Shown here: positions 61,101 through 64,000 of the stretch, piece by piece
Position numbering within the stretch: position 1 is the stretch's first letter
Layout: each line of letters opens with the position of its first letter
Source: Struthidea cinerea
Taxonomy: Eukaryota > Chordata > Aves > Passeriformes > Corcoracidae
Direction: 5' to 3'
Assembly: GCA_013397865.1 (NCBI GenBank)
Contig: VZTI01005056.1
Coordinates: forward strand, 1,680-65,679
Length of the DNA stretch: 64,000 nt
Made by a program: the position numbers and the translations under genes
Notes under the pieces: model-generated
Seen by the model: the letters and a program-made list of their open reading frames with translations, nothing else
Told to the model about the DNA's origin: nothing
The model's database searches: none

Positions 61101-63720
61101 TCAGGGACACTAGCCCTTAAGGCTAACATCTGATAGGCTTTTCAGATTCCTAAACTTGCCAGAATTTGTTATAATTAACAGCAGGAACAAACAAGCCTGA
61201 ACCTTCCTTCAAGAGACAAAACAGAAATGCAAATCATGCATTACAAGCAAACAATATGTTGGGGACAGCATCAGTCAGGAACCCTGTACAATTTCGGTTA
61301 AATGAACACTAACAACTTGTGTGGGAGCCAAATGGATTTTTGTGCAGGAGATAATTTCCTAATAAAACTTTCTATCTGGCTAAATAACAGATACAAGCAC
61401 AGAATGTTTGTAATGCTTCTAGTGACCAAGCACAGCAGAAGGAAGGAATTGAAAATAATAAAGTAGATTGAGCCTTTTTTGTTCTTGAGCTGTGACACTG
61501 TATCCCTCCTTCGGTGGGACAGAATTCACACTAACACAGGGCTTCAGTGGGGAATTCACTGCAGCACTGGGATTAACAAATGAGGTGCAACAGCCTCCAG
61601 GAAAGGAATTGAATCCACAGAATTTTTAATTGCAAACCAATATTTGGGGCTCCCACAAAATTCTGTAAGTTCTCAACTCCTCACCTTAAAAAGCCAATTA
61701 ATTATCTTTGGAATTACCAGCATTACCAGGAAAACTGAGGGAGGAGAGAAGCTCCGAAACACAGACATATCTGTAACTGAGAAGGGACAAAAAAGTGGCC
61801 TCAGACCACCATCCCCTTCTGAACCATGGAAGTTCATTCCCCCACTCCAAATTATTTGCCTTGTCCCTTAAGAAAGTTGTGACAGTGGTGTTAAACAGAT
61901 ATTCCAGTTTTCAGTTACTAATGAAGTCTATTTTTATATGCACTTTAAATATGACAGCAATAAAGTAGCTCAGGTTTCAACCTCCTACATCGGCTCTTCT
62001 ACTGCAATGTAATTGTCCTTCAAAATTAGGAACGGACAAACTGAGGCCTGACTTAGTTTTGTCCACTTAAAGAGTCCCCAAATCTCTCCTGTTTTAACAG
62101 ATTTCAGTAATGTTTGTGATATATTGATAGTGATATCATAGGAAAATGAAATCTGAATAAGCTGTATTTATTCTAAGTAACTAGCGTTTCAAATGTGTAA
62201 AAATACATCTCTTCAGTAAGAGATGTGGTTTGTATAGTTTTACAGGCAAAACCATGACAGCAGAGACATTCCTCTGAACTGTAGATGCTTTCTCGACTTC
62301 TTAAACTTGCATTAGTCTGGACTGCAGTGTTCAGCTACCAAAGCAATTTGTAAACTATCTCCTCTTCAAAGAAAAATCCCATCTCTCCACTTCCATTTAC
62401 TTTGTACACCAAATTAACAATCAAACAGCAAAACAAACATGAATTTAAGTGCTGCATTGCTTCTCAGCTTCATGCTTTCCATCATCCCAAGTTGAGCTGA
62501 CAGGAAACTATTTCACGACTTGCTCTAACAAAATAAAGCAGCAGAAGAGCAAAGCGGCACTAGACAGGAAAGCAAACATCCTGGGCCAGCGGAGGGTGAT
62601 CGAAGGAGTTGCCCCAGGCAGCAGTGGAGGAGCAGCGCCAGCACCTGCGGGTACTGCGGATGTAGGGAAGTGTGGAGGAGATGTTGTGCAGCCTAGACCG
62701 AAGCTCACAGCCAGGAAACAAGCCTGGGCCTGAGGAATAGCGCTCTCAGGAACACTGCCAATCCCCTGTGCGAGGCCTGACAGGCACACAGAGATCAGTG
62801 CCCCCATGCATGCACAAGGGGCACGGTGTAAGGAACATACAGCTCAGGAGATGGGGGATGTTTTAAAGTGAGAAATGGGATGCACCTGAATCATTATTAA
62901 GCCACGGTGCTGGCCATGAAAACTGAAAAATTAGAGACTGTTTCAACTGGCAGTTGGGCAAGACTGAAAGTCAGAAAAAGCAACTTGTTCAGATGGATGT
63001 AACATAAGGTGGATGTGGCTAAAATTCATTGTGAGGGCAAAGTTCAGAAGTGCCTCTGTACCAACACGAGAAGCCTAAATGCGAAAACAGAAGAAGAATT
63101 ACTGGCACCAAGAGATCACTCCTTCCTGTAAGGCAGGCATCCTGGTGGGCTTGCAGGAGTGGGCACTGTTAGCAGACTACCAGACTTCTAGGAATGACAG
63201 AGGAGGATGTTCAAGTGAGGGTAGGGTAGTCTGCATGAAAGATTATACAAAAGTCTAATAGCTTTATATATTAAGGAGACAAAAGCACAATAAAGTCCTC
63301 GTGGATGGAAAATCCCGACTCTACTAGAATATATATTAGATAAATAATTAAATGACTTCCAAGTAAGTTTAATTAATAGTGAGCAGAAACTGTGAAGTTG
63401 GACTGAGATCTGCAAGTTCGGGACTGACAGCAGGAGAGTGAGATTCCAGCTACCTTCACTGAACTGCATTGATACTTCAGCAGGATGAGCAGGGGAAAAA
63501 ATCCCAAATAAACACAAACCAAAATGAACCAACCAACTGGACAAAAACACCAGAGGGGAAAAAAAAAAATGTTTCCTGGAAGAACTAGTAAGTAAGAAAA
63601 CCCACAAGAAAAGATGCTGTTCCTGGTGTGGTCTTACTCTGAAACCACAATACAATTAATTGCAGTGTTGTAGACAAAGAATCCAGCACAGAAATGCAGA
63701 ATTCTTGGGGGTTGCTTCTT
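58166..63720 (-). other. Probable AGPAT5 intron, no further exon found
   Basis: I looked on the minus strand for the preceding AGPAT5 exon (the region ahead of the FLCKECP segment) and did not find it. Nothing else coding is supported. The stretch contains a TG microsatellite at 59407-59426 and a moderately GC-rich patch at about 62.57-62.72 kb with open frames on both strands. Confidence 0.55.
59407..59426. repeat. (TG)10 microsatellite
   Basis: A perfect 20-base TG dinucleotide tract in the presumed AGPAT5 intron. Confidence 0.95.
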
Positions 63721-63722
63721 CT

Positions 63723-63997
63723 CCCAGGCAACTAGTGATAGGACAAGGGAAAATGGCCTCAAATTGCACCACAGGCAGTTCAGGCTGTATGGATATTAGG
63801 AAAAATTTCTTCACTGAGTGGTCATGCATTGGAACAGGCTTGCCCAGGGAAGTGGTGAAGTTGCAATCTCTAGAAGTGTTCAAAAAATAAGCAGATGTGG
63901 CACTTTGTGATAAGGTTTAGTGGGTGTGGGTGGTGTTTGGTTGAAGGTTGGACTTCATGATCTTGGAAGTCTTTTCCAACTTTAATGATTCTGTGAA
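63723..63997 (+). mobile_element. CR1 LINE 3' fragment
   Basis: Forward CR1 3' end at the right edge: 'aggcaactagtgataggaca' (63727-63746), 'ggaaaaatttcttcactgag' (63799-63818), 'ggaacaggcttgcccaggga' (63831-63850), 'ttggacttcatgatcttgga' (63948-63967), 'gtcttttccaacttt' and 'gattctgtgaatta'. It has the same tail type as the inverted copy in the GST intron. It lies opposite to the presumed AGPAT5 transcript. Confidence 0.88.
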
Positions 63998-64000
63998 TTA

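Noticed and set aside
63188..63655. A 155-codon minus-strand frame
   Set aside because: Leu/Phe/Ser-rich translation of AT-rich and A-rich DNA, with no homology I recognise and no start or splice context.

Overview
The window is vertebrate nuclear DNA from a bird, most likely a passerine. It has short exons with GT-AG introns, long gene-free stretches, several truncated CR1 LINE fragments with the typical avian 3' tail, and a tRNA-Ile-derived SINE with a CR1-like tail that resembles the songbird element TguSINE1. The exact species cannot be read from the sequence. Most open frames here are chance; only three genes can be supported, and all three were rebuilt exon by exon.

Region 1 (1-9.7 kb, + strand): a complete alpha-class glutathione S-transferase. 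Six coding exons join in frame to 222 codons, with all the expected glutathione-site residues except a conservative Lys at position 15. A GC-rich segment at the left edge may hold its non-coding first exon.

Region 2 (11.2-19.4 kb, - strand): a complete TMEM14A of four coding exons (101 aa), convergent with the GST gene. A CpG island at 19.08-19.42 kb, broken by a 10-N gap, is the best candidate for its promoter and 5' UTR exon. A CR1 copy abuts the outer edge of this island. The GSTA-TMEM14A neighbourhood is also known in mammals.

Region 3 (about 20-52 kb): a gene-poor interval in which I can support no protein-coding exon. It holds CR1 fragments of several ages, the tRNA-Ile/CR1 SINE, microsatellites, and an orphan GC-rich island at 44.9-45.7 kb with a small minisatellite.

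Region 4 (about 52.6-64 kb, - strand): the 3' end of an AGPAT5-like acyltransferase gene. The last two coding exons (114 full codons plus the shared junction codon) and a presumed long 3' UTR are present; the catalytic exons lie to the right of the window. The 3' UTR holds a 53-N gap flanked by two copies of the same repeat unit.

I see no operon-like or defence-like system. The most unusual items are a CR1 copy carrying an internal tRNA-Ile half, two CpG-rich islands without an assigned gene, and the repeat-bounded assembly gap.
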